DNA of 58,429 bases from JBEEJZ01 sp046046915. GTDB lineage: Bacteria; Pseudomonadota; Gammaproteobacteria; Burkholderiales; Burkholderiaceae_C. A program made the position numbers and the translations under genes. Location of the stretch: contig JBJOIT010000017.1 in NCBI GenBank assembly GCA_046046915.1, positions 1 to 58,429 of the forward strand, written 5' to 3'. The notes under the pieces were generated by a model. The model had not been told where the DNA came from. It worked only from the letters and a program-made list of their open reading frames with translations, and did no database searches. This document shows positions 27,275 through 35,844 of this stretch, one piece after another (within the stretch, counting starts at the first letter, position 1; every line of letters begins with the position of its first letter).

Positions 27275-27784
27275 ATGATTGACAGCTCATCCAGTACGTC
27301 GACCCGTCCTTATCTCATACGGGCTTTGTACGAATGGTGTACTGACAATGGCTATACGCCCTATGTGGCCGTTCGTGTTGATGGCACGGTGCGTGTGCCG
27401 CCAGAGTTTGTGAAGGACGGAGAGATCGTTCTGAACATCAGTTTTGATGCAACGAGTTCACTGAAATTGGGCAATGAATTCATAGAGTTCAAAGCCCGAT
27501 TTGCCGGCACACCAAGGGAGATCCTGGTTCCTATCCAAAACGTGATGGCGATTTATGCCAGGGAAAACGGTCAGGGCATGGCGTTCCCAGCGATTCAGCC
27601 GGTTATGAATGACGGCTCGGCATCGATTGAGGCGGAAAAAGGCCTGGATGTCTCTTCTTCAGCGCACCATGGTGACTCCAAATTGAAACCGGTCGCAGCC
27701 GTTCCCAACCACGAGAATGGCGGCAGCATGCCTAGCGATGGTCAAAAGTCGCCCACTCGGCCATCGCTGACGCGTGTGAAGTAG
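27275..27784 (+). CDS. sspB: ClpXP protease specificity factor SspB
   Basis: This 169-residue adaptor delivers ssrA-tagged proteins to ClpXP. The substrate-binding domain spans the first 110 residues (RPYLIRALYEWCTDNGYTPY, then FKARFAGTPREILVPI). A loose linker follows. The protein ends in RPSLTRVK, which matches the C-terminal ClpX-binding tail of SspB. It is the last gene of the sspAB unit. Confidence 0.94.
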   Translation: MIDSSSSTSTRPYLIRALYEWCTDNGYTPYVAVRVDGTVRVPPEFVKDGEIVLNISFDATSSLKLGNEFIEFKARFAGTPREILVPIQNVMAIYARENGQGMAFPAIQPVMNDGSASIEAEKGLDVSSSAHHGDSKLKPVAAVPNHENGGSMPSDGQKSPTRPSLTRVK

Positions 27785-27792
27785 TTCACATC

Positions 27793-27819
27793 GACACCGC
27801 AATGCTTGATTGTGGTGTC
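27793..27819 (+). terminator. Hairpin after sspAB, possible terminator
   Basis: An 11-bp stem with one G-U pair (GACACCGCAAT / ATTGTGGTGTC) closes on a 5-base loop, 8 bases after the sspB stop. It is followed by AATAAAT, not a T run, so intrinsic termination would be weak. It may instead stabilise the mRNA end. Confidence 0.45.
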
Positions 27820-27841
27820 AATAAATGCCTCAGATGATCCG

Positions 27842-27848
27842 CTAAAAT
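27842..27848 (+). promoter_or_regulatory. Candidate -10 box for tRNA-Thr
   Basis: CTAAAAT ends 8 bases before the mature tRNA 5' end, a distance that fits a short 5' leader. No strong -35 is seen. The same heptamer recurs upstream of tatA, secA and the htrA-type gene. Confidence 0.45.
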
Positions 27849-27856
27849 AAAGAAGT

Positions 27857-27932
27857 GCCGATTTAGCTCAGTTGGTAGAGCAACCGCCTTGTAAGCGGTA
27901 GGTCGTCAGTTCGATTCCGACAATCGGCACCA
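27857..27932 (+). tRNA. tRNA-Thr (anticodon TGT)
   Basis: A 76-base cloverleaf with encoded CCA. The acceptor stem is GCCGATT / AATCGGC, the D stem GCTC / GAGC, and the anticodon arm ACCGC-CTTGTAA-GCGGT, giving TGT. The variable loop is AGGTC. The T arm is GTCAG-TTCGATT-CCGAC, which contains one A-C mismatch (positions 52-62); a T in place of the second C would have paired. Everything else is canonical. Confidence 0.95.
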
Positions 27933-27950
27933 CCCCTCCCCATCCCTGTA

Positions 27951-28301
27951 TCATTGCTTGGCAAGTCCTTGTGATGTTTGAATTTTCAGGCGAATTGAGT
28001 TCACTTGCCAGCCCTTGACATGCAGGCCTGCAACCAAGGCAGGAACGAGTTGCTTCATCTTGGCCGCCGCAGCGTTGCCCTCTACGAGTAAACACCAGTT
28101 ATCGCCGTCGATGGGACCTGCTTTAATCAGCGGCCGCAAAGGATGGGGGATCAATCCTTCAATCGCGCGAAGCCTGGCGCTTGATTCCATCATTAGGCTT
28201 GTAAGACGTGCAAGTTGGGGCGAATCCTGTGTGGCTTGCATAATGGGTACAGCGTACCGACGACGTACCGTGTCAGCTGACGTGTGAGGACGATGAGGCA
28301 T
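27951..28301 (-). CDS. DUF721 family protein, DciA-like
   Basis: This 116-residue DUF721 protein belongs to the family that includes DciA, the ancestral loader of the replicative helicase DnaB. Typical features are LARLTSLMMESSARLRAIEGLIP and DNWCLLVEGNAAAAKMKQLVPALVAGL. The position next to secA is also common for dciA. ATG 28301 overlaps head-to-head with the start of the divergent M23 gene. No ribosome site precedes it, so a downstream start cannot be excluded. Confidence 0.82.
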   Translation of the reverse strand: MPHRPHTSADTVRRRYAVPIMQATQDSPQLARLTSLMMESSARLRAIEGLIPHPLRPLIKAGPIDGDNWCLLVEGNAAAAKMKQLVPALVAGLHVKGWQVNSIRLKIQTSQGLAKQ

Positions 28302-29274
28302 GCATTTGATTATCACGGACGCAAGATTTGCAAAAAGTCGAGCGGTTCAGTTCAGTGGCTACAAACTGTTCGCCTTGCTTGGTTTGGCGGCTTTGCTGTT
28401 GATGATGGTAGCTGCAGGGCTTTATCACTTGGTCTTCTTAAAAGGTGCGCGTGAAGGTTGGCCAGTGGTCGGAACCTTCCTGCGCTTTGTCGTCAGGGAT
28501 GAGTTCGAGCAGAGGGACCGTTATCTGCGCGAAAACCTCAATGTGATGGCCCAAAAACTGGGTGAGATACAGGCGAAACTGAGCCAGCTGGAGTCATTGG
28601 GGGATCGTGTCTCTGGTTTGGCAGGGATGCCCATAAGCCCGACGCAGAAACGCACAGGTCAAGGCGGTGCGCTGGTCTCAGGGCCGAATCTCACTATAGA
28701 TCAGCTGAATGCGACCTTGGGGCAGCTGGAGTTGCTCACGGAGCAGCGTACAGAATTGATGACCGTACTGGAGTCCAAGCTCTTTGAGAAAAAAATCAGC
28801 ACATTGATGATTCCGACATCCGCCCCCATGCAAAACAGTGCCCTCGGTTCCCCATTCGGTTGGCGCATTGATCCATTTACCGGTGGGTCGGCACTCCATA
28901 CGGGTCTGGACTTCGTCGGGGAGATCGGGGAGTCAATATTGGCTGCGGCGGGCGGAGTGGTTGTGACGCAAGAGTTTCATCCTGCATACGGTCAAGTTGT
29001 CGAAATAGATCATGGGAACGAGCTGATCACGCGGTACGCGCACGCATCCAAAGTCCATGTCAAAAAGGGTGACTTGGTCAAAAGAGGACAAAAAGTCGCG
29101 GAAGTCGGCAGCACCGGCCGTTCAACTGGGCCACATTTGCACTTTGAGGTCCTTGTGCGTGGGGTGCCACAAGATCCTCAAAAATTCCTGGCTGCCGGCA
29201 AAGTCATGGCGACCTCAGAACAACTTTCAAGAGTGCAGGGTAGTGAAAAAATGCCTTTGCAAGCTCGAAGATGA
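28300..29274 (+). CDS. M23-family (LytM) metallopeptidase, membrane-anchored
   Basis: This 324-residue protein has one N-terminal membrane segment (ALLGLAALLLMMVAAGLYHL), a helical coiled region (about residues 75-115) and a C-terminal LytM domain. Zinc-site motifs are HTGLDFVGEIGE and GPHLHFEVLVRG, both intact, so it may be an active peptidoglycan endopeptidase rather than a degenerate activator. The substrate bond is unknown. A GAGG ribosome site precedes ATG 28300. It lies 167 bases upstream of secA on the same strand. Confidence 0.92.
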   Translation: MHLIITDARFAKSRAVQFSGYKLFALLGLAALLLMMVAAGLYHLVFLKGAREGWPVVGTFLRFVVRDEFEQRDRYLRENLNVMAQKLGEIQAKLSQLESLGDRVSGLAGMPISPTQKRTGQGGALVSGPNLTIDQLNATLGQLELLTEQRTELMTVLESKLFEKKISTLMIPTSAPMQNSALGSPFGWRIDPFTGGSALHTGLDFVGEIGESILAAAGGVVVTQEFHPAYGQVVEIDHGNELITRYAHASKVHVKKGDLVKRGQKVAEVGSTGRSTGPHLHFEVLVRGVPQDPQKFLAAGKVMATSEQLSRVQGSEKMPLQARR

Positions 29275-29302
29275 ATCGTCAATGCCGTAGCCAAGCGGGT
29301 GG

Positions 29303-29309
29303 CTAAAAT
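29303..29309 (+). promoter_or_regulatory. Candidate -10 box upstream of secA
   Basis: CTAAAAT lies 132 bases before the secA start in the 167-base gap after the M23 gene. No clear -35 is present. A hairpin with a two-base bulge lies between this box and secA (29333-29353). Confidence 0.35.
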
Positions 29310-29441
29310 CAAAAGATTGCAAGCAGGGAAGACTAGCGGCCCTACGGGGCTAGCCTCGTCACTTGTGATTGCACTTTCCATTCATTAAAAAAGGAAATCC
29401 CGCTGATGCGCCTTCAATGGTGCGAGTGAGGATGCGCGTTC

Positions 29442-32201
29442 ATGGCTTTTAATTTGCTCACCAAAATTTTCGGCAGTCGCAATGACAGACTGCTCAAGCA
29501 ATACCGTCAAGTGGTCGCGCGGATCAATGCCATGGAGCCTGCCATGGAAAAGTTGTCCGATGAAGCCATCAAGCAAAAAACCGAGGACTTCAAGCAGCGA
29601 GTGAGCCTAGGTGCCAGTTTGGATGATCTACTGCCGGAAGCCTTTGCGGTGGTCCGAGAAGCTTCCAAACGGGTCATGAAAATGCGTCACTTTGACGTTC
29701 AGATGTTGGGCGGCATGTCGCTGCACTATGGCAAGATTTCCGAGATGGGAACGGGTGAGGGTAAAACACTCACTGCCACTTTGCCCGTGTATCTCAATGC
29801 ACTATCGGGAAAAGGTGTCCATGTCGTCACGGTGAACGATTACCTCGCTAACCGGGACGCCCAATGGATGGGGCGCTTGTATAACTTTTTGGGTTTGACG
29901 GTCGGCATTAACTTGCCGCAAATGTCACGCGAGGACAAGCAGGCTGCCTACAGTTCCGACATCACCTACGGCACCAACAACGAGTTTGGGTTTGATTACC
30001 TCCGCGACAACATGGTCTATGAGGTGCAAGACCGGGTTCAGCGAGGCTTGAACTACGCCATTGTGGATGAGGTGGACTCCATATTGATTGATGAGGCACG
30101 GACACCGCTGATCATCAGTGGCCAAGCCGAAGATCACACCAGCTTGTACAAAGCGATCAATCGGGCGGTGCCACTATTGGTCCGACAGGAGGGTGAAGCT
30201 GACCCGCGCACAGGGGAAGGCGTAACCAAGCCAGGTGACTTTACGGTTGATGAAAAGAGTCACCAAGTCTTCTTGACAGAGCAGGGTCACGAAAATGCCG
30301 AACGGATCCTGGCCGAGCTGGGCTTGTTGCCTGCTGGGGCGTCTCTGTACGACCCAGCCAACATCACGCTGATGCATCACTTGTATGCGGCTTTGCGGGC
30401 AAATCACCTCTACCACCGCGACCAGCACTACGTCGTTCAGGACGGTGAAATTGTCATTGTTGACGAGTTCACCGGGCGATTGATGTCGGGTCGCCGTTGG
30501 AGTGACGGTCTTCATCAAGCTGTGGAAACCAAGGAGGGTGTTGCCGTCCAGCCAGAAAACCAGACGCTGGCGTCCATCACCTTCCAGAACTATTTCCGCC
30601 TGTATGGCAAGCTTGCCGGCATGACCGGCACGGCAGACACCGAGGCCTATGAGTTTCAGGAAATCTATGGCCTTGAGACGGTGGTCATGCCACCCAACCG
30701 TCCAAGTCGTCGTGATGATCAACTCGACCGGGTCTACAAGACCACGCGGGAGAAGTACGAAGCTGCCATCAGCGATATACGGGAGTGCTTTGAGCGCGGT
30801 CAGCCCGTGCTGGTCGGTACAACCTCGATCGAAAACTCAGAAATCATTGCGCAATTGTTGGAGAAGGCTCAGCTTCCTCACCAGGTTCTGAATGCCAAGC
30901 AGCATGCGCGCGAGGCTGACATCGTCGCCCAGGCCGGGCGTGCCAAGATGATCACCATCGCCACCAATATGGCTGGACGCGGTACAGACATCGTCTTGGG
31001 GGGCAATATCGAGAAAGCCTTGCAGGCAGTAGAGGCCAATCCTGAACTTGACGACGCCGCCAAGCAAGCTAAGTTGCTTCAGGTGCGTGAAGAATGGAAG
31101 AAAGACCACGAACATGTGAAATCTCTGGGTGGTTTGCGCATCATCGCCACGGAGCGGCACGAGTCGCGGCGTATTGATAACCAACTGCGGGGTCGATCAG
31201 GTCGACAAGGGGATCCTGGTTCTTCGCGCTTCTACTTAAGTCTTGATGATGCTTTGATGCGCATCTTTGCTGGTGATCGTGTGCGGGCCATCATGGACCG
31301 ACTCAAGATGCCAGAGGGTGAAGCGATTGAAGCGGGTATTGTCACGCGTAGCATTGAAAGCGCCCAGCGCAAGGTTGAGGCCCGTAACTTCGACATGCGT
31401 AAGCAGCTGCTCGAATACGACGATGTGGCGAACGATCAACGCAAAGTCATTTACAGCCAACGAAACGCCATATTGGACGCAACTGATCTCAGCGCACAGA
31501 TCGCTTCCTTGCGTGAAGGGTGTTTCACTGACCTGGTGCGCCAATACGTGCCTGCTCAGTCAGTTGAAGAGCAATGGGAGCTCCCTACTCTGGAGCGTGT
31601 GCTGGCTGATGAATGGCAGGTGCAAGTGCCTTTGCAGCAGAACGTACAGGCGTCTGAGGCCATGACTGATGAGGAGTTGGTTCAACAGGTCTGTGAAGCT
31701 GCTAACGCAGTATTCAGCGCCAAGGTGGCGCTGGTCGGGCTAGAGAATTTCACCCAGTTTGAGCGCATGGTCTTGTTGCAAAGCATCGACACGCACTGGC
31801 GCGAGCACCTGAGCTCTCTGGATTACCTGAGACAGGGCATACACCTGCGGGGCTATGCTCAAAAGCAGCCCAAGCAGGAGTACAAGCGAGAGGCATTTGA
31901 GTTGTTTGGTCAATTGCTCGATTCCGTCAAGAACGAAGTGACGAAAACACTGATGACTGTGCGCATCCAGTCGAATGAGCAGATTGAACAGGCAGCCCAG
32001 GACATGGAGCAGCGCGCAGAACACATTGCAAATGTGACCTACTCAGGCCCCACTGAAACCGGAGAAATTCAGACCACGTCTGAAGGTGCCTCCGGTGCGG
32101 CACCGGAACAAGGGAGCCAGTACGCCCGCGTGGGCCGTAATGATCCATGTCCTTGCAGTAGTGGCAAAAAGTACAAGCACTGCCACGGCAAACTTGCCTG
32201 A
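29442..32201 (+). CDS. secA: Preprotein translocase ATPase SecA
   Basis: This 919-residue motor drives proteins through SecYEG. Walker A is in MGTGEGKTLTATLP and the DEAD-like box in DEVDSILIDEARTPLI. The second nucleotide-binding fold holds NMAGRGTDIVLGGN and QLRGRSGRQGDPGSSRF. The C-terminal zinc-binding tail CPCSSGKKYKHCHG, which contacts SecB, is intact. Length is normal. argJ follows 10 bases later. Confidence 0.98.
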   Translation: MAFNLLTKIFGSRNDRLLKQYRQVVARINAMEPAMEKLSDEAIKQKTEDFKQRVSLGASLDDLLPEAFAVVREASKRVMKMRHFDVQMLGGMSLHYGKISEMGTGEGKTLTATLPVYLNALSGKGVHVVTVNDYLANRDAQWMGRLYNFLGLTVGINLPQMSREDKQAAYSSDITYGTNNEFGFDYLRDNMVYEVQDRVQRGLNYAIVDEVDSILIDEARTPLIISGQAEDHTSLYKAINRAVPLLVRQEGEADPRTGEGVTKPGDFTVDEKSHQVFLTEQGHENAERILAELGLLPAGASLYDPANITLMHHLYAALRANHLYHRDQHYVVQDGEIVIVDEFTGRLMSGRRWSDGLHQAVETKEGVAVQPENQTLASITFQNYFRLYGKLAGMTGTADTEAYEFQEIYGLETVVMPPNRPSRRDDQLDRVYKTTREKYEAAISDIRECFERGQPVLVGTTSIENSEIIAQLLEKAQLPHQVLNAKQHAREADIVAQAGRAKMITIATNMAGRGTDIVLGGNIEKALQAVEANPELDDAAKQAKLLQVREEWKKDHEHVKSLGGLRIIATERHESRRIDNQLRGRSGRQGDPGSSRFYLSLDDALMRIFAGDRVRAIMDRLKMPEGEAIEAGIVTRSIESAQRKVEARNFDMRKQLLEYDDVANDQRKVIYSQRNAILDATDLSAQIASLREGCFTDLVRQYVPAQSVEEQWELPTLERVLADEWQVQVPLQQNVQASEAMTDEELVQQVCEAANAVFSAKVALVGLENFTQFERMVLLQSIDTHWREHLSSLDYLRQGIHLRGYAQKQPKQEYKREAFELFGQLLDSVKNEVTKTLMTVRIQSNEQIEQAAQDMEQRAEHIANVTYSGPTETGEIQTTSEGASGAAPEQGSQYARVGRNDPCPCSSGKKYKHCHGKLA

Positions 32202-32211
32202 GGGAAATACC

Positions 32212-33441
32212 ATGGCCGTCAATTTACCTACTCCCCAAGCTTCAGACCTTCGCCCTATTGCCGGCGTGAGTATCGGCGTGGCCGAGGCAGGCATACGAAA
32301 AGCAAACCGTAAAGATCTCACGGTTGTGTTGATCCATCCAGGTGCCAGTGTGGCAGGGGTCTTTACACAAAATCGCTTCTGTGCAGCACCCGTGCAGGTG
32401 TGTCGTCAGCATCTGGCCAGCGGCAAAGGCATCAGGGCCATGCTGATCAATACCGGGAATGCGAATGCAGGGACAGGCGCAGAAGGCTTGGCGCGTACAA
32501 AAAACACCTGTTTGGCCTTGGCTGAGAAACTGAACATCGACCCCGAACAAATTTTGCCGTTCTCGACCGGGGTCATCATGGAGCAGTTGCCCTCGGACCG
32601 CATTGTGAATGGCCTAGATGCTGCACTGGCCAATGCGATGCCCAACAACTGGCTGATGGCAGCACACGGCATCATGACCACTGATACGCTGCCCAAAGCC
32701 TGCAGTGCTGAACTCACTATCGGTGGTGTGACGGTCAGTATCACTGGCATCAGTAAAGGCGCAGGGATGATCCGGCCCAATATGGCCACCATGTTGGGCT
32801 ACTTGGCCACGGATGCCTGTGTCAGTCAGAGTGTTGTGGAGCAACTGGCTCAAGAGCTGGCAGATGGCTCATTTAACTGTGTGACCGTGGATGGCGACAC
32901 ATCGACCAACGACTCATTTGTGGTGATTGCCAGCAACCAAGCCAAGCATGACGTCATCGACACCCTAGAAAGTGCGGATGGGCAGGCCTTGAAAGCCGCC
33001 ATGATGGCCGTGGCACGTCAACTCGCCCAAGCCATCGTGCGTGACGGTGAGGGCGCCACTAAATTTATCTCTGTGAAGGTGGAGGGCGGTAAAAACACCG
33101 AAGAGTGTCGTTTGGTCGCCTATGCGATTGCGCATTCGCCCCTGGTCAAAACAGCCTTTTATGCCAGTGATCCTAACTTGGGACGCATTTTGGCAGCCGT
33201 AGGATATGCCGGTATCACTGACCTGGATCAACAGGGCATCGACTTATATCTGGACGACGTGCATGTTGCGGTGCGTGGAGGGCGTCACCCTGACTATCGC
33301 GAAGAAGATGGTCAGCGGGTCATGAAGCAGAGTGAAATTACGGTGCGGGTGGTTTTGGGGCGCGGACAGGCATCGACCACGGTGTGGACTTGTGATTTCA
33401 GCCACGATTACGTCACTATCAATGCGGACTACCGTTCTTAA
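32212..33441 (+). CDS. argJ: Bifunctional ornithine acetyltransferase / N-acetylglutamate synthase
   Basis: This 409-residue enzyme of the arginine pathway recycles the acetyl group from acetylornithine to glutamate. It is made as a precursor that cuts itself before the Thr in RPNMATMLGYLATDA. The opening GVSIGVAEAGIRKANRKDL and the ending CDFSHDYVTINADYRS are conserved. ATG 32212 has a GGGAAA-type ribosome site; the open frame upstream lies within secA. Confidence 0.97.
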   Translation: MAVNLPTPQASDLRPIAGVSIGVAEAGIRKANRKDLTVVLIHPGASVAGVFTQNRFCAAPVQVCRQHLASGKGIRAMLINTGNANAGTGAEGLARTKNTCLALAEKLNIDPEQILPFSTGVIMEQLPSDRIVNGLDAALANAMPNNWLMAAHGIMTTDTLPKACSAELTIGGVTVSITGISKGAGMIRPNMATMLGYLATDACVSQSVVEQLAQELADGSFNCVTVDGDTSTNDSFVVIASNQAKHDVIDTLESADGQALKAAMMAVARQLAQAIVRDGEGATKFISVKVEGGKNTEECRLVAYAIAHSPLVKTAFYASDPNLGRILAAVGYAGITDLDQQGIDLYLDDVHVAVRGGRHPDYREEDGQRVMKQSEITVRVVLGRGQASTTVWTCDFSHDYVTINADYRS

Positions 33442-33467
33442 CGGGTGATTAAGCGATCCTGCTCCAC

Positions 33468-34346
33468 ATGACGACATCTTTTGAACACATTCTCGTTCGG
33501 GCAGAACGGCTGATCGACCGTATAGAAGCCGCCCTACCGCAAGCCTTGGTCGCGCCAGACTGGAATGCTTCACATGCCTTTCGTTACCGCAAGCGTGCAA
33601 GTGGCCATGGCGTGATGGAGCCGGTCCGTCACCTTGCGGAAATGAAGTTGTCAGATCTCCAGGAAATTGATCAGCAAAAAGAAAAAATAAGGCTCAACAC
33701 ACTCCAATTTGTGCAGGGCCGCCCGGCTAACAATGTCTTGTTGACCGGTGCGCGTGGAACTGGAAAATCCTCCCTGATCAAGGCGTGCCTGCATGAATTT
33801 GCTGCCCAAGGACTCCGACTGGTTGAAGTGGACAAGGCAGATTTAGTGGATTTGCCGGACATAGTGGACGTTGTTGGCGACAGGCCTGAAAAATTTATCG
33901 TGTACTGCGATGACTTGAGTTTCGATGAAGGCGAAGCAGGCTACAAGGCGCTGAAGTCGATTTTGGACGGTACCGTCGCCGCCGCATCACCCAATGTGCT
34001 GATCTACGCCACCAGCAATCGCCGCCATCTGTTGCCTGAGTACCACTCCGAGAATCGCACGTATACCCACACAGAAGATGGAGAAGTGCATCCAGGGGAA
34101 GGTGTCGAAGAGAAAATTTCCTTATCAGAGCGCTTTGGTTTATGGGTTAGTTTTTATCCCTTCTCTCAGGCGGAGTATCTGGCCATTGTTGGCCAGTGGC
34201 TGCAGGTCTTGGGGGTTGATGTCGCTGCGATCGATGGTGCGCGGCAAGAAGCACTGATTTGGGCCCTTGAACGCGGCTCTCGAAGTGGTCGCGTGGCTTG
34301 GCAGTTTGCGCGGGACTACGCCGGAAAGCATGCGGCGCGGACATGA
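33468..34346 (+). CDS. DUF815 family ATPase
   Basis: This 292-residue AAA-type P-loop protein has Walker A TGARGTGKSSLIK, Walker B FIVYCDDLSFDEGEA, and a sensor-like ATSNRRHLLPEY. This matches DUF815, an ATPase family without a settled role. Its stop overlaps the start of the mutT-type gene by ATGA, so the two are translationally coupled. It lies 26 bases after argJ. Confidence 0.9.
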   Translation: MTTSFEHILVRAERLIDRIEAALPQALVAPDWNASHAFRYRKRASGHGVMEPVRHLAEMKLSDLQEIDQQKEKIRLNTLQFVQGRPANNVLLTGARGTGKSSLIKACLHEFAAQGLRLVEVDKADLVDLPDIVDVVGDRPEKFIVYCDDLSFDEGEAGYKALKSILDGTVAAASPNVLIYATSNRRHLLPEYHSENRTYTHTEDGEVHPGEGVEEKISLSERFGLWVSFYPFSQAEYLAIVGQWLQVLGVDVAAIDGARQEALIWALERGSRSGRVAWQFARDYAGKHAART

Positions 34347-34813
34347 GTCAGCAAACGCTGGTTGCAGATGCGCTTATGCCTCGCGTGGGTGGCGTAGACC
34401 GCGAGATCGTTGAGGTCGCTGTTGGCATTTTGATAGATGCCGAGGGTCAATTTTTATTGACGAGCCGGCCAGAGGGCAAGGCCTATTCGGGCTATTGGGA
34501 GTTTCCCGGCGGCAAATTAGAGGCAGGCGAGAGTGTCGAGACTGCCCTTAGGCGAGAACTTCAAGAAGAGATCGGTGTTACCGTTGGCAAGGTGGATCCC
34601 TGGAAGATCGAGTTAGTGGACTATCCACATGCCTTGGTCAGATTGCACTTTTGCAAGGTCTATCAATGGACCGGGGAACTCCAAATGCGAGAAAACCAGT
34701 GCTGCTCTTGGGAGCGGCTGCCGGTGTGTGTCAAACCTGTCTTGCCAGGCACATTGCCGGTGTTGCAGTGGTTTGCCGAACAGCAGGGATTTCATGATCC
34801 TGTTTGTGCCTAG
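34343..34813 (+). CDS. Nudix hydrolase, MutT-like
   Basis: This 156-residue Nudix protein has the full box GGKLEAGESVETALRREL followed by QEEIGV. The segment YWEFPGGKLEAGE is the MutT form, which removes 8-oxo-dGTP from the nucleotide pool. Placement near pilBCD-coaE-zapD-yacG also fits mutT. The substrate is inferred, not shown. The start is ATG 34343, inside the DUF815 stop. It is convergent with yacG. Confidence 0.87.
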   Translation: MSQQTLVADALMPRVGGVDREIVEVAVGILIDAEGQFLLTSRPEGKAYSGYWEFPGGKLEAGESVETALRRELQEEIGVTVGKVDPWKIELVDYPHALVRLHFCKVYQWTGELQMRENQCCSWERLPVCVKPVLPGTLPVLQWFAEQQGFHDPVCA

Positions 34814-34843
34814 ATATCTCCAAGCAGCAGGCTTCAACGTCTT

Positions 34844-35068
34844 TCACTGAAGGCGAGCATCTCCAAAGACCTGATCGTCAGGCGGCGCTTCCGCTGGCAT
34901 CTTGAACTGTTCACTGGCCCATGCGCCTAGATCATTGTTTTTGCAGCGCTCGCTGCAAAACGGACGATAGGGATTGCTGCTTGCATAAAAGCTGTCCCCT
35001 GCGCAGCTTGGACAATTCACAATGCGAGGCGAGACTTGCCGCTCGTGTGCTTTCGAGGTGTCGGTCAT
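34844..35068 (-). CDS. yacG: DNA gyrase inhibitor / zinc-binding protein YacG
   Basis: This 74-residue protein has four zinc cysteines in NCPSCAGD and FCSERCKNNDLGAWAS. In E. coli YacG binds GyrB and inhibits gyrase. The ATG at 35068 overlaps the zapD stop (ATGA), so the small protein is probably made by re-initiation after zapD. It ends the minus-strand pilBCD-coaE-zapD-yacG unit. Confidence 0.94.
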   Translation of the reverse strand: MTDTSKAHERQVSPRIVNCPSCAGDSFYASSNPYRPFCSERCKNNDLGAWASEQFKMPAEAPPDDQVFGDARLQ

Positions 35069-35820
35069 GCGCAAAGTGCCATCTCAAAGGTTAGCTCATC
35101 GGTACTGGCCAGTAAGCGGCCTTCCCCCTCGTTCTTCATCATTCGGATGGAGACCAACATCCGGTTGCCACTGATTTCGGGCACAACACCTAGTGCTGGG
35201 TCTATGCCCAAGCGCAAGAGCTGAAAAGTTCGACCTTGGGGCAAGTTTTGCTGAAACTGACCATTCTGAGCCACCACCCTCTGTGGTGTACCTGCATCGC
35301 GAAGCAGTTTCAGCAGGATGCTGATGGCCTCGGACAAGGGCGCCAGAGGTGCCGTCCAACGCACGAGATCAGCGCGCCGTGTTTCAGCTGGCTTGTGTTG
35401 CCATGCAAAGTAGGATGGCAAATCAAACTCGCAAGTTCCACCCGGGATGCTGATGCGGCTGCGAATACTCATAAGCCACTCGTTGTCAGTAAGCGATTGG
35501 CCTGCCTTGCCATGCTGACTACTTAGGGCTTCAAAGGAGCGATCGAGCTGCCCAATGATTTCGTCGAGTATGCCTTCCGCAATAGCAGGATTACCCCTGT
35601 AGGCATTGAGTATGCTTTTCTGCTTTTCAATGTCTTTCAAAGCATCCGACTTGAGGTCCGCGCGGGCGGCCACTTCCACGATTTCAAACATCGTGACCAG
35701 AGCGTGATGGTGATCCAGCGGATGATCCCGGGGCATCAATTCCCTTAAACGCCGAAACAGGTGCTCCAAACGAAGATAGGTTCGGATGCGTTCGTTAAAG
35801 GGGTATTCGTACAGGATCAC
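35065..35820 (-). CDS. zapD: Cell division protein ZapD
   Basis: This 251-residue DUF1342 protein cross-links FtsZ filaments at the Z ring. The conserved opening is ILYEYPFNERIRTYLRLEHLF, and the mid-region LDHHHALVTMFEIVEVAARADLK is typical. GTG 35820 gives the family N-terminus and has a weak GGAAAA site upstream. A TTG at 35841 would add seven residues without a ribosome site and lies 4 bases from the coaE stop. Confidence 0.93.
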   Translation of the reverse strand: MILYEYPFNERIRTYLRLEHLFRRLRELMPRDHPLDHHHALVTMFEIVEVAARADLKSDALKDIEKQKSILNAYRGNPAIAEGILDEIIGQLDRSFEALSSQHGKAGQSLTDNEWLMSIRSRISIPGGTCEFDLPSYFAWQHKPAETRRADLVRWTAPLAPLSEAISILLKLLRDAGTPQRVVAQNGQFQQNLPQGRTFQLLRLGIDPALGVVPEISGNRMLVSIRMMKNEGEGRLLASTDELTFEMALCA

Positions 35821-35844
35821 GCGGTATTTTCCAAAGGCCAACGG

